Positions 44,785 to 53,802 of a DNA stretch of 64,000 nucleotides are shown piece after piece. A program made the translations under genes and the position numbers. The notes beneath the pieces were generated by a model, which was given only the letters and a program-made list of their open reading frames with translations, did no database searches and was not told where the DNA came from. Where the stretch lies: NCBI GenBank assembly GCA_012960035.1, contig DUBZ01000001.1, forward strand, positions 59,513-123,512. The letters are read 5' to 3'. The DNA is from Myxococcales bacterium (GTDB lineage Bacteria; Myxococcota_A; UBA9160; UBA4427). Each line of letters begins with the position of its first letter. Within the stretch, counting starts at the first letter, position 1.

Positions 44785-45969
44785 ATGGACTTCGAATTCA
44801 GCCCCGGAGAGCAGGCATTCGCCGAGGAAGTCGCCGCATACCTGCAGGAAGTTCACTCTGACGACGTCATGCAGCCCTGGAAGGAAAACTTCACCCAGCT
44901 GGTCGACACGCCCGCGAAGCGCGCCTTCATGAAGAAGCTGGGCGAAAAGGGGTGGCTCGGAATCACATGGCCCAAGGAACTCGGCGGCCAGGAAGGCTCA
45001 GGCATTCAGGAATACCTGCTCAACGAGGCACTCGCCTACGTGGGCGCTCCACAAATTGGCAAGGGGGTCGGCATCATCGGCAAGACCTTGATCCGACACG
45101 GCAGCGACAAGCTCCAGGCGGAGTTCCTGCCCAAGATCCTCGTAAACGACGTTGAGTTCGCGGTTGGCTACAGCGAGCCTCAGGCCGGTTCCGACGCAGC
45201 GAACATGCAGTTGCGTGCAGACAAGGTCGACGGCGGTTGGAACCTCAACGGCCAGAAGATCTGGACCACGTCGGCGCACTTTGCAGATTGGTACTGGGTT
45301 GGGGCCCGCACGAACCAGGAAGTGAAGAAGCACGCTGGCATTAGTCTCTTCCTCATCCCGATGAACGAGAAAGGCCTCGAAATACAGTCCATGGCCTGCA
45401 TCGGTGGGGATCAGACCAACCAAGTCTTCTTCACGGATGTCTTTGTTCCCGACGAATACATGGTCGGTGACGAAGGCAAAGGCTTCGGATACATCTCCGA
45501 GGCACTCGACCTCGAACGCTTTACGATGTTTACGTTCTCGCCGATTTTGGCTCGCTTCGAGTTGTTGCTCAATTACGTAAAGACCGCGACGAAGGACGGC
45601 GAACCCCGCAAGAACGATCCGGTCGTGCGCAAGGAAGTCGCCAATCTCGCGACCCAGCACGAAGTGGCTCGGGTTCTCGGGCTTCGTTTTGTTGCGGCGG
45701 CCAAGGAAGTCGGAGCAAAGCCTCCGACGCTGGAAGCTTCGCAGTACAAGCTCTACGCAACCCAACTTTCTCAGCGCTCGGTCAACAAAGCGCTCGATAT
45801 CACGGGCAATGACGGACAGTTCCGCCTCGACGACGCGCACGCGCCCGAAGGTGGGCGCTTCGATTCGGCTTACCGCGCCACGGTGGTCGAGACGATCGGT
45901 GGCGGTTCCAGCGAGATTCAGAAGAATATCATCGCGCGCCGCGGGCTCGGACTTCCGAAGAACTTCTAG
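44785..45969 (+). CDS. Acyl-CoA dehydrogenase (FadE-like)
   Basis: A 394-residue flavoprotein with GAGGAG before the ATG. It has the N-terminal helical domain (MDFEFSPGEQAFAEEV, GITWPKELGGQ), FAD/substrate strand motifs (VGYSEPQAGSDAANMQL, WNLNGQKIWTTSAHFADW) and the C-terminal ETIGGGSSEIQKNIIARRGL that closes the active site in FadE26/28-type enzymes. It introduces the alpha-beta double bond into an acyl-CoA. Leader sequence at 44754-44775 can form a GC-rich hairpin just before the ribosome binding site. It probably acts with the upstream DUF1214-like gene. Confidence 0.9.
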   Translation: MDFEFSPGEQAFAEEVAAYLQEVHSDDVMQPWKENFTQLVDTPAKRAFMKKLGEKGWLGITWPKELGGQEGSGIQEYLLNEALAYVGAPQIGKGVGIIGKTLIRHGSDKLQAEFLPKILVNDVEFAVGYSEPQAGSDAANMQLRADKVDGGWNLNGQKIWTTSAHFADWYWVGARTNQEVKKHAGISLFLIPMNEKGLEIQSMACIGGDQTNQVFFTDVFVPDEYMVGDEGKGFGYISEALDLERFTMFTFSPILARFELLLNYVKTATKDGEPRKNDPVVRKEVANLATQHEVARVLGLRFVAAAKEVGAKPPTLEASQYKLYATQLSQRSVNKALDITGNDGQFRLDDAHAPEGGRFDSAYRATVVETIGGGSSEIQKNIIARRGLGLPKNF

Positions 45970-46014
45970 TCGGGCCTAGTTTGAATCAGAAGTCGCAGTT
46001 TCAATTCGTCGCGA

Positions 46015-47259
46015 CTAACGGGCGGCCATTGTCTCGCTGGGCATCGCTGCGACCGACGCTGCAATCGCGCGGAACATCGCGATGTGGAGGTCTTTCGACA
46101 TTTGTCGTTCGGCCAAGTATCCAAGATTTGCCGACGTCTTCACGATGACGACGCGCGCCTTCGGGTTGACGTAGATGTACTGGTTGTAGATCCCGGCCGC
46201 GGTGAAGTCTTGCTCGTATGGCTCGGGGAGCCACCACTGATAGCCGTATCCCCAGCTCGAGGACGAGGCCGGGTTGTCTTTGCCCGGAAGAAGATGCGGT
46301 GCAGACGGCGTCGTCGAGTCGCGCACCCACTGTGCCGGGACGATTTGTTGCCCGCCGAAACTTCCACCATTTAGATACATGAGGCCAAAGCGCGCGTAGT
46401 CTCGCATGCTGGCATTTAAGCCGCCGAGGGCCATTTCCATATCCGTGGAGTCGAGGAGCCACTTTGCGTCGTGTTCCATTTGCAACGGGTCCCAAATCTT
46501 CCGTTGCATGTAGCCCGCGAGGCTTTCGCCGGTGACGCGACGAATCAGCATCCCGAGCACTTGGGTGTCGATGCTTACGTAGTGGTGGTAGCTCCCAGGC
46601 TCGCGCTTACGGGTAAGTGACTTGGCGAACTTGGCCATCGAGGTTCCAAAGGCCATCGTGCGACCGAAACGATTGATGTCCGATTCGTAATCCGAGTAGT
46701 CTTCGTTGAACCGGACGCCCGAAGACATTTGCAGAAGGTCCTTGATCGGGACCTCGTGGTACCCCGTGCCCTCGAACTCGGGCAAGTACGTCGTGATGGG
46801 TTCGTCGATGCTTTTGATCTTTCCCTCGGCGACCGCGATCCCAACCAAAGCCGACACGAACGACTTCGCAACTGACCATGAAATATGGTGACCGTCTTCG
46901 CGATGACCGAGCCAGTACTTCTCGTAAAGGTTGACGTCACCTCGGAGCACGAGCATCCCGGTGGACTGGGTGTACTCGAGATAATCCTCGGTGACGTAGT
47001 CCTTGCCGTCGCGTGAAAACGTCTCGGGAAGTGTGAAGAACGACTGCTTAAATTCGAACGTTTCTTCTGGCGCGCTCATCGTGCGCACCGGGAAAATGCG
47101 ATCCATGTTCAAGAAGTTCTCGACGATGCGTTCTTCGTCATGGAGATGGATGACCTGGTAGAGCCGCACCGCGGCGGGACCAAAATATAAGGCATACGCC
47201 ACAACGATCAGCGCCGTCACGCTTCGAATGCTTCCCAGATACTTGCCTTGGCTACTCAC
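46015..47259 (-). CDS. Membrane-anchored class C beta-lactamase-like serine hydrolase
   Basis: A 414-residue protein with an N-terminal membrane anchor (SVTALIVVAYALYFGPAAV). The penicillin-binding-protein/class C beta-lactamase fold has the S-x-x-K nucleophile Ser129-Lys132 in ISWSVAKSFVSALVG. A Y-x-S motif follows (HHYVSIDTQVLG), with GGLNASMRDYARFGLMYL and late WWLPEPY. The family includes esterases such as EstB and 6-aminohexanoate-dimer hydrolase as well as peptidases. No beta-lactam context is present, so an esterase or amidase role outside the inner membrane is likelier. It converges on the dehydrogenase gene. Confidence 0.83.
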   Translation of the reverse strand: MSSQGKYLGSIRSVTALIVVAYALYFGPAAVRLYQVIHLHDEERIVENFLNMDRIFPVRTMSAPEETFEFKQSFFTLPETFSRDGKDYVTEDYLEYTQSTGMLVLRGDVNLYEKYWLGHREDGHHISWSVAKSFVSALVGIAVAEGKIKSIDEPITTYLPEFEGTGYHEVPIKDLLQMSSGVRFNEDYSDYESDINRFGRTMAFGTSMAKFAKSLTRKREPGSYHHYVSIDTQVLGMLIRRVTGESLAGYMQRKIWDPLQMEHDAKWLLDSTDMEMALGGLNASMRDYARFGLMYLNGGSFGGQQIVPAQWVRDSTTPSAPHLLPGKDNPASSSSWGYGYQWWLPEPYEQDFTAAGIYNQYIYVNPKARVVIVKTSANLGYLAERQMSKDLHIAMFRAIAASVAAMPSETMAAR

Positions 47260-47432
47260 GCCCGCTCAAGCCTCAATCGCCACCATCGTATTGCGCACCA
47301 GACCCTTCGGGTCTCCGACTGGGTATATTAGCCCAAAGCTCGGCTAGTGTGTGACGCGCAACACTTGTCCAGGTAGCCACACGAATGATGGCTCATATCC
47401 ATTGGATCTAGAACATTGGGGTCAGGAAAGAA

Positions 47433-49055
47433 ATGCAGACGATCATCCTGGCGAATAACATCGTAACCATGGACCCGGACGTCCCGTCGGCGAGTGCGAT
47501 CGCAATTTCGGACGACGGACGGATCACGGCGGTTGGCACCCGAGACGACGTCGTGAGTTCAGCCGGCGTAGACGCCGAGACGATCGATCTCGGGGACGTA
47601 TGCGTTCTGCCTGGATTAATCGAACCTCATACCCATCCCGATCTCTGTGCGCAGTGTTACGCGTGGGTCGATGTCAGTGGTTTTACCCACAAGAGCGAAG
47701 CAAGCGTCGAAGCCGCGCTCGAAGAAGCAGTTGCCAATACACCCGGCGGCGAATGGATCTACGCATTCGGTCTCGACCCGATGCTGACCGAGGACTTGGG
47801 GACATGGGGTCGCAAGAAGCTGGATCAGATTGCGCCCGACAACCCGATCGCCGTGATGATCCAGAGCATGCACACAATCTTTGTGAACTCGCTGGCATTC
47901 GACGCGGCCGGAGTCGACGATGACACGCCAGATCCACCGGGCGGAGGCCGCTACCAAAAGGACCAGGACGGTCACCTGACCGGCAAGATCGAAGAGGCGC
48001 CGGCACTGCTCCCTTTCCTTCGTTTCGACGCACCACCGCCCGAACTCATGACTTCCCGCATGTGGGATCAGTATGAGCGCTACGCGTCGGCGGGACTCAC
48101 GACGATCGGCATTCCCGGGCTATTTACGCCGATCAGCATGCTCGGTGTTTTCGAAGCATTCTCCGAGCGCGCTGACGTTCCAATTCGAACCGTCGCCTAC
48201 ATGCGACATCACCAAGTCGACCAGACCGAATGGCGTCCAGGAGAAGGCAACGACCGATTCACCATCCAGGGCGTCAAGCTTTGGTATGACGGCTCCCCCT
48301 ACAGCGGGACCATGTTGCTCGACGAACCCTACCTCGAATCCAAGCTCTGCTGCTGCACCCTCGGTATTCCGGCCGGCACGACGGGGCACGCAAACTTTGC
48401 CCCGGATGAACTTCTTGAACTCACCACCCGATTGCACGCGGAGGGTTGGCAGATCCTCACCCACGCGCAAGGCGATCGCGGAACACGCGAGATCCTCGAC
48501 CTCTATGAAAAGGCACTCGCTGGAAATCCGACGTCTGATCACCGGTGGCGCCTGGAGCACTGCGCTCTCATCAGTCGCGAGGATCTCGAGCGCGCCGCTC
48601 GGCTTGGCGTCACGCCGAGCTTTCACGTGAACCACGTCTACTACTACGGCAAAGAACTACGCGACAGCATTATTGGAAGCGACCGTGCGGCGGGGTTGAT
48701 GCCTGTCGGCACCGCGATTGAAAGTGGTCACCGCGTTAGCCTGCATGCCGACTCCCCGATGTATCCCCCGGAGCCGTTCCGCTTGATGCGTACCGCAGTG
48801 ACGCGTCGCGCCCGGGGTGGCGAACAGATCGCGGCCAACGAAGCCATCACGGCCGAACAAGCCCTGCGCGCGGTCACGATTGACGCAGCCTGGCATTTAT
48901 TCGCAGAAGATCGCGTAGGGAGCCTTACGCCCGGAAAATTTGCGGACATGACGGTCGTCGATTCAAACCCACTCACGATCAACCCCGACGACTTGGACCG
49001 AATCGAAGTCCTTGAGACGTGGCTTAGTGGAAAGCGGGCTTACCAGCGCGGGTAG
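47433..49055 (+). CDS. YtcJ-like amidohydrolase (amidohydro_3)
   Basis: A 540-residue metal-dependent hydrolase with AGGAAAG upstream of the ATG. It has the sandwich start ILANNIVTMDPD, the metal ligands in LIEPHTHPDL, ILTHAQGDRGTREILD and RLEHCALIS, the catalytic Asp in VSLHADSPMYPP, and the C-terminal GSLTPGKFADMTVVD. Family members deformylate or hydrolyse amides and cyclic imides; most are uncharacterised. It is divergent from the serine hydrolase gene and converges on the acyl-CoA ligase gene. It may share a nitrogen-containing substrate with the deacylase at 29.6 kb, but this is a guess. Confidence 0.83.
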   Translation: MQTIILANNIVTMDPDVPSASAIAISDDGRITAVGTRDDVVSSAGVDAETIDLGDVCVLPGLIEPHTHPDLCAQCYAWVDVSGFTHKSEASVEAALEEAVANTPGGEWIYAFGLDPMLTEDLGTWGRKKLDQIAPDNPIAVMIQSMHTIFVNSLAFDAAGVDDDTPDPPGGGRYQKDQDGHLTGKIEEAPALLPFLRFDAPPPELMTSRMWDQYERYASAGLTTIGIPGLFTPISMLGVFEAFSERADVPIRTVAYMRHHQVDQTEWRPGEGNDRFTIQGVKLWYDGSPYSGTMLLDEPYLESKLCCCTLGIPAGTTGHANFAPDELLELTTRLHAEGWQILTHAQGDRGTREILDLYEKALAGNPTSDHRWRLEHCALISREDLERAARLGVTPSFHVNHVYYYGKELRDSIIGSDRAAGLMPVGTAIESGHRVSLHADSPMYPPEPFRLMRTAVTRRARGGEQIAANEAITAEQALRAVTIDAAWHLFAEDRVGSLTPGKFADMTVVDSNPLTINPDDLDRIEVLETWLSGKRAYQRG

Positions 49056-49118
49056 TCGGGTCGGAACCATTGGCTGATCGGCGGTCATCGCGAAAACCGG
49101 GTGCGTCTCGCTTCGACG

Positions 49119-50834
49119 TCACGCAGTCTCCTGCTCCCGTAATCCCAATTCTTTCATCATTGCTTTGCGCATTTCGAACTTCTGTATTTTGCCCGTCACC
49201 GTCATCGGGAAGTCTTCGACGTAGCGCAAGAACTTCGGGATCTTGTAATGGGCGAGGATCCCGGTACAAAACTCTCGAACCCCTTCGTCGTTGAGTTCTT
49301 GGCCTTCGTGGACTCGGATCCATGCGCAAACCGCTTCGCCCATGCGGTCGTCGGGAATTCCGAAGACCTGCACTTCGGAAATCGCCGGGTGGGTGTAGAG
49401 ATGTTCTTCGATCTCGCGCGGGTAGATGTTCTCGCCGCCCCGAATCAACATATCCTTTTCGCGCCCCGTGATTTTGAGGTACGTCGCGTCGTCCATGACC
49501 CCAAGATCGCCGGTATGCATCCAACCGGCGTCGTTGATGGCGTCTGCCGTTTTTTCAGGGTCGTCCCAGTAACCGTGCATGACCGAATACCCGCGAACCA
49601 GGATTTCGCCTTGTTCCCCGCGCGCGAGGGTACGACCGTTGCTGTCGATCACCTTGGCCTCCACGTGGGGATGGACCCGCCCAACTGTTCCTACGCGGTT
49701 TTCCAAAGTGTCATCGCCAGCGGTCTGAAAACTAACTGGGCTCGTTTCCGTCATGCCATAAACGATCGCGACGTCCGGGACGTGGAGGTCCTTGACGATG
49801 CGATGCATCAGCTCAACGGGGCAGGGGGCGCCACCAATGAACCCGGACCGCAAGCTGGAGACATCGAACGACGCAAAGTCGGGATGATCAAGTTTTCCGA
49901 GGTACATCGTGGGCACGCCGCCAATCACGGTTGCGCCTTCGGCTTCGATGGCCTGCAGAACGCTTCCCGGTTCGAACGCTTCGTCGGGGTACACGACAGC
50001 AGCACCAAGGGTCGCGCACGTGAGGTTGCACAGCACCATTCCGGCGCAGTGATACAGCGGCAAAGGGCAAACCATGACGTCCGTCTCTGACATCCCGAGC
50101 GCGACGCCGGTGAAATATGCGTTGTTCAGGATGTTGAAATGGGTGAGCGTCGCACCCTTGGGTGTTCCGGTCGTGCCGCTGGTGAACTGAATGTTGATCG
50201 GGTCATCGGGTTGGAGTTCGTTCGCCAGCTCCGCGATGCGTGCGTCCGCTGCCGCACCCCCTAGCTCGGGCAGCTTCCAGAAGTTATAAAAACCAGTTGC
50301 TTCAACGTCGTCGATTCGAATGACGCTTTTGAGATCTGGAAACGCCTGAGCCTCGAGTTGCCCCGGCTCGCAGGCTGCCAGTTCTTCGGCGAGGTCTCCA
50401 AGCATTGCGATGTAGTCACTCGTCTTGAAGCGCGCTGCCGTGACGAGTGCTTTGCAACCGACTTTGTTGAGGCAGTACTTGAGCTCTTGAGGGCGATAAG
50501 CCGGGTTGATGTTGACGAGAATCAAACCTGCCTTGGCCGTTGCGAACTGGGTGATGGCCCATTCCGCGCAATTGGGTGACCAGATGCCGATTCGGTCGCC
50601 GGGTTCGAGGCCGATGCCCACGAAACCGGCGGCGATGCGATCGGCTTCCGCTTGAAACTTTCGATAGGTCCAGCGCACTTTTTGATGCCGGGAAATGAGT
50701 GCGGTGCGGTTCGGAAACTTGGCCGCAATACGATCGAAGGCGTTGCCGATCGTCTCGTACAAGAGGGGCGCAGTGGCTAGACCCTGCGCATAGCTAAGCT
50801 GAGTTTCGGCGGGAGAATCATCGGGGATCGTCAT
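49119..50834 (-). CDS. AMP-forming acyl-CoA synthetase
   Basis: A 571-residue ANL-superfamily ligase. It has the P-loop INIQFTSGTTGTPKGATLTH, the A5 motif IVYGMTETSPVSFQ, the hinge region GYWDDPEKTADAINDAGWMH followed by TGDLG, and the C-terminal catalytic Lys in TVTGKIQKFEMRK. It activates a fatty or related carboxylic acid with ATP and CoA and so feeds the acyl-CoA dehydrogenases in the window. Length and motifs match medium/long-chain (FadD3/AlkK-like) enzymes. The gene stands alone, divergent from the hydrolase operon. Confidence 0.9.
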   Translation of the reverse strand: MTIPDDSPAETQLSYAQGLATAPLLYETIGNAFDRIAAKFPNRTALISRHQKVRWTYRKFQAEADRIAAGFVGIGLEPGDRIGIWSPNCAEWAITQFATAKAGLILVNINPAYRPQELKYCLNKVGCKALVTAARFKTSDYIAMLGDLAEELAACEPGQLEAQAFPDLKSVIRIDDVEATGFYNFWKLPELGGAAADARIAELANELQPDDPINIQFTSGTTGTPKGATLTHFNILNNAYFTGVALGMSETDVMVCPLPLYHCAGMVLCNLTCATLGAAVVYPDEAFEPGSVLQAIEAEGATVIGGVPTMYLGKLDHPDFASFDVSSLRSGFIGGAPCPVELMHRIVKDLHVPDVAIVYGMTETSPVSFQTAGDDTLENRVGTVGRVHPHVEAKVIDSNGRTLARGEQGEILVRGYSVMHGYWDDPEKTADAINDAGWMHTGDLGVMDDATYLKITGREKDMLIRGGENIYPREIEEHLYTHPAISEVQVFGIPDDRMGEAVCAWIRVHEGQELNDEGVREFCTGILAHYKIPKFLRYVEDFPMTVTGKIQKFEMRKAMMKELGLREQETA

Positions 50835-50982
50835 CGTGACTCCAAGCTCCTAGCTTCTGTGGCGGCGTTGCAACAGTTCGTCATCCGTCGTGCTTACCGT
50901 TTTGGTGCCGCGTTCTTATTTGAGCCTTCTCTCCGGCTTTTTGCGTGGCGCCAACGGTGAGTGAAACACGATAGCTAGATTG

Positions 50983-50988
50983 TATAAT
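50983..50988 (+). promoter_or_regulatory. Candidate -10 element for the hydrolase operon
   Basis: A consensus TATAAT stands out in the 209-bp divergent gap, 56 bp before the nearest start codon of the alpha/beta hydrolase gene. The region 17 bp upstream (AGTGAA) is a poor -35. Confidence 0.4.
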
Positions 50989-51043
50989 CGACAAACTGTT
51001 CCGGTGATGATTTTACAAGCGTCGTAGACTCGACATCCAATAA

Positions 51044-52045
51044 ATGAGTAAAGAGGTCAGTGTCGTGTCAATTTCAAAATGGTTCGGTGCAGTCACCGTG
51101 CTGTTGCTAGTCGCGGCGATCGGCTCGTATGTTGCAGCGCGTTCGGCGCTTGAACCGTTCGACGATGATGCCCGCGCGCTGGCACCCGGCGAATTCGTGC
51201 TGCTCACCGACGGCAAGGTCCATTACGCATGGCATCCAGCTCGCGGAGACGGCGCGGCTCCTCAAGTGACCGTGCTCGTGCATGGGTTCTCGACGCCGTC
51301 GTATGTTTGGGCGGGCTTGCTGGCCCCCCTCGCTGAAGCCAACCATCGCGTTTTGGTCTACGACAACTTTGGCCGCGGTTTCAGTGATCGTCCCCATGTC
51401 GACAACAATGCCAACTTGTTCGACCGACAACTGCTCGAGCTCCTAGAATCTCAAAACATCAACGAACCCGTCAATGTGGTCGGCTACTCGATGGGCGGCG
51501 CGATTGCGACGTACTTCACTGCACGTCACCCTGAAAAGGTGCGGCGACTTGGTTTGATCGCGCCCGCGGGTTTCCCCGTCAATTCAGGAGCCGTGGAGCC
51601 GTGGCTCTCTGCCCCGATCCTCGGCGATTGGTTAATGGCGGTTTTGGGGCGAGGCATTTTGCTTGAGATCATGTCGACGTCAGAAAACCAAGGTCGGGCA
51701 GTCCCCGACATTGCAAAGAAATACGAGGTTCAAATGCGCTTCGAGGGCTATCTCCGGTCGCTACTGTCGACCATGCGAAACTTTCCGATGGGCGGAATGG
51801 AAGAGGAGTATCAGCGCGTTGGCGAAGCAAAGGTCCCCGTACTTGCGATCTGGGGCGATGGCGATGCAGTGGTCCCCCCCACGAACGCTGACTTGATTGC
51901 GGAAGTCACGCCACAGGCGAAGTTTGTAAGCATCGAAGGCGGGACCCACGCCATTACCTACAGTGAACCAGAACAAGTTTCCGCCGCACTGGTCGACTTC
52001 TTCGGGACGCCATTCGCGCACGCGCAATTCCCAGCGTCGCAATGA
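51044..52045 (+). CDS. Membrane-anchored alpha/beta hydrolase
   Basis: The frame starts at an ATG at 51044 (333 residues). A GTG at 51065 with AGAGG eight bases upstream may be the true start and would begin directly before the anchor. One hydrophobic segment (VTVLLLVAAIGSYVAA) precedes an alpha/beta-hydrolase domain with VLVHGFSTPSYVW (oxyanion), the nucleophile elbow GYSMGG, a late Asp (WGDGDAVVPP) and His (GTHAI). It would hydrolyse an ester or C-C bond at the periplasmic face. First gene of a three-gene operon, overlapping the next by four bases. Confidence 0.85.
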   Translation: MSKEVSVVSISKWFGAVTVLLLVAAIGSYVAARSALEPFDDDARALAPGEFVLLTDGKVHYAWHPARGDGAAPQVTVLVHGFSTPSYVWAGLLAPLAEANHRVLVYDNFGRGFSDRPHVDNNANLFDRQLLELLESQNINEPVNVVGYSMGGAIATYFTARHPEKVRRLGLIAPAGFPVNSGAVEPWLSAPILGDWLMAVLGRGILLEIMSTSENQGRAVPDIAKKYEVQMRFEGYLRSLLSTMRNFPMGGMEEEYQRVGEAKVPVLAIWGDGDAVVPPTNADLIAEVTPQAKFVSIEGGTHAITYSEPEQVSAALVDFFGTPFAHAQFPASQ

Positions 52046-52488
52046 ACGAACTCACTCGCAGGCTTCTACACGAACAGAATGAGTGCACGCTCTGCTGGGT
52101 GATGCAGGACGGTGCCCCCGCGGCGACCACAGTGAGCTTCGTCGCGATGGATGAGAAGGTCTATCTAACGGCGCTCGACGTTTCGGCCAGGGTGAGGGCG
52201 CTCGCTCGCGATCCCCGTGCCGTGTTGGTTATTTCGGGAAAGGGCGGCCCGGTTGGACATAGTCGATGCGTGTCGATGCAGGGCACGTGCGATATCGCCG
52301 ACGACGAACAAACCCGGGACAAGTTCTTCCCTGCCTTTGCCCGGGTTGTCCTGCCGGACAGCGAAAAGGGCGCGCAGTTCATGGCGCAGTCGATGAACAT
52401 TCCGGAGAACCTCGTGCTCTGCTTCACGCCAGCGAAAATTCTTCCCTACGACGCTCAAGCGATGATGGATCAAGCCAACGCATTGTAA
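52042..52488 (+). CDS. Pyridoxamine 5'-phosphate oxidase-like flavin protein
   Basis: A 148-residue split-barrel protein of the PPOX/FMN-binding family. It has CTLCWVMQDGAPAATTVSFV at the N-terminus, the flavin-phosphate strand pair (VYLTALDVSARVRALARDPR, AVLVISGKGG) and CVSMQGTCDIADDE. Members bind FMN, F420 or haem and reduce or oxidise small molecules; it is too short and divergent for true PdxH. It overlaps the alpha/beta hydrolase gene by four bases and precedes the esterase gene by 35 bp, so it is part of that operon. Substrate unknown. Confidence 0.78.
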   Translation: MNELTRRLLHEQNECTLCWVMQDGAPAATTVSFVAMDEKVYLTALDVSARVRALARDPRAVLVISGKGGPVGHSRCVSMQGTCDIADDEQTRDKFFPAFARVVLPDSEKGAQFMAQSMNIPENLVLCFTPAKILPYDAQAMMDQANAL

Positions 52489-52523
52489 GCGTCGACCGAG
52501 CTTGTTCCGGGTACACTCTCGGG

Positions 52524-53225
52524 ATGGAATCGCTCGTGATCCCCGTGGTTCATAGGACGCCCGAGGACATTGAAACGCCGTCCCCGCTTGGCGAGGTACG
52601 CATTCAGCAGGGCGCGGGTAGTGCCGTCCTGCTGACGCCCTCGACGCTCGAACCCGGAAGAACGTATCCGCTCTTCACCGTGCTTCACGGCGCCGGGCGT
52701 CAAGACAAGATGCTCACCAAGGCATGTCAGGGACAACCGGATGAGCGGGAGGCGTTCTTCTTGATCCCGCGCTCAGTCGAGCCGACCTGGGACTTGATCG
52801 TGGGAGGAGAGGCGACCGACATCCGTTTTCTCGCGTACGCGTACGACTTGATCTACCGCCGGTATCCAATCGATCCCAATCGTCAGGTTTTGATTGGATA
52901 TTCAGACGGCGCCAGTTACGCATTGTCTCTGGCGATCTCGAACCCGCGCCTGTTCGAAGCGGCCATGTGCTGGGCCGCTGGTTTTGTCATGCTCGACCCC
53001 TCTGCCGCGACCCCTGACGATCCAAAGCCGAGCCTCTACCTCGAGTATGGAACCCACGACGAGCTCTTTCCCTTTGAGCGCATCGCGCTCCCAATGAAAG
53101 AAAACTTGACGAAGGCCGGGTATCCCGTCGAGTTCTCTGTGGACGAGGGCGGACGTCACTGGCCGTCGGGGACATTTCAGGGCGAAGCCCTCGACTGGTA
53201 CTTTTCGCGGAAGGCAGATTCCTAG
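52524..53225 (+). CDS. Esterase of the PHB-depolymerase/carboxylesterase type
   Basis: The start is the ATG at 52524; the same frame runs upstream through the previous gene but is not protein-like. The 233-residue enzyme has the oxyanion strand YPLFTVLHGAGRQDKM, the nucleophile elbow LIGYSDGASYAL, the acid region YLEYGTHDELFPFER and the late His in DEGGRHWPSG. It lacks a signal peptide, so it acts in the cytoplasm. Third gene of the hydrolase/PPOX/esterase operon. Short-chain ester hydrolysis is likely. Confidence 0.78.
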   Translation: MESLVIPVVHRTPEDIETPSPLGEVRIQQGAGSAVLLTPSTLEPGRTYPLFTVLHGAGRQDKMLTKACQGQPDEREAFFLIPRSVEPTWDLIVGGEATDIRFLAYAYDLIYRRYPIDPNRQVLIGYSDGASYALSLAISNPRLFEAAMCWAAGFVMLDPSAATPDDPKPSLYLEYGTHDELFPFERIALPMKENLTKAGYPVEFSVDEGGRHWPSGTFQGEALDWYFSRKADS

Positions 53226-53356
53226 CGGCGCTTCTGTGCGATGCGCTGCCCCGTAACCGACATCCAGCCCATCGAGCCCTCCGCGAACGGACACATGCCC
53301 ACGACGTCGCAGGACCCCGGCTCGACTTCAGCACTCTCGAGCGTTCCGCAGATCAT

Positions 53357-53766
53357 TCAGGTTCCCTTCGAGGGCTTCTGCTCGGCATCGCGACGCAGTG
53401 ACAGTGACGGTTCGATTCCCGTAACGCGCCAACCGGCGTCACTTACACGTTCGAGAAATAAACCGGACGCACATGCAACGTCGAGCCAGTTGCCCCCACG
53501 CATCATGGATTTCACGAGGTCCCAGTGGTGACGTGATGTCCAGCGACGCCCGGGCACTTCGGAAAGAGATGTGAACTGCACGAGCTCGGCGGCAATGGGT
53601 CTCGATTGCCGAAACCCCAGCCGGCACTCATTGCAGGGGGGAAGGGTCCCAGGTCGGGGATGCACGCGACTCTGCCCAATGGAGTCAACGGTCTATGCTT
53701 CGTCGACTCCCGGGAGATAGACCACGTGATCAGCGCCGTCGCAAACCGGGCAGACGGTGCTGATCG
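53357..53766 (-). pseudogene. Decayed zinc-ribbon SAM methyltransferase
   Basis: On the minus strand one frame reads CPVCDGADHVVYLPGVDEA, an in-frame TAG at 53693-53695, then continues TVDSIGQSRVHPRPG, PPCNECRLGFRQ and NWLDVACASGLFLERVSDAG followed by GIEP before stopping at 53357. This is the N-terminal zinc ribbon (C-x2-C ... C-x2-C) and motif I of Methyltransf_23-type enzymes. The start is lost and about half of the C-terminus is missing. It lies 36 bp behind the glycosyltransferase gene in the same direction, so it was probably its operon partner. Confidence 0.6.
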
Positions 53767-53802
53767 CTGACGCATTCTATTTGGGAGAGGCAGGGGGCTG
53801 CG

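Noticed and set aside
47300-47314. AGACCC-TTC-GGGTCT hairpin as a terminator
   Set aside because: It lies in a divergent promoter region, has a three-base loop, and is not followed by a T run.
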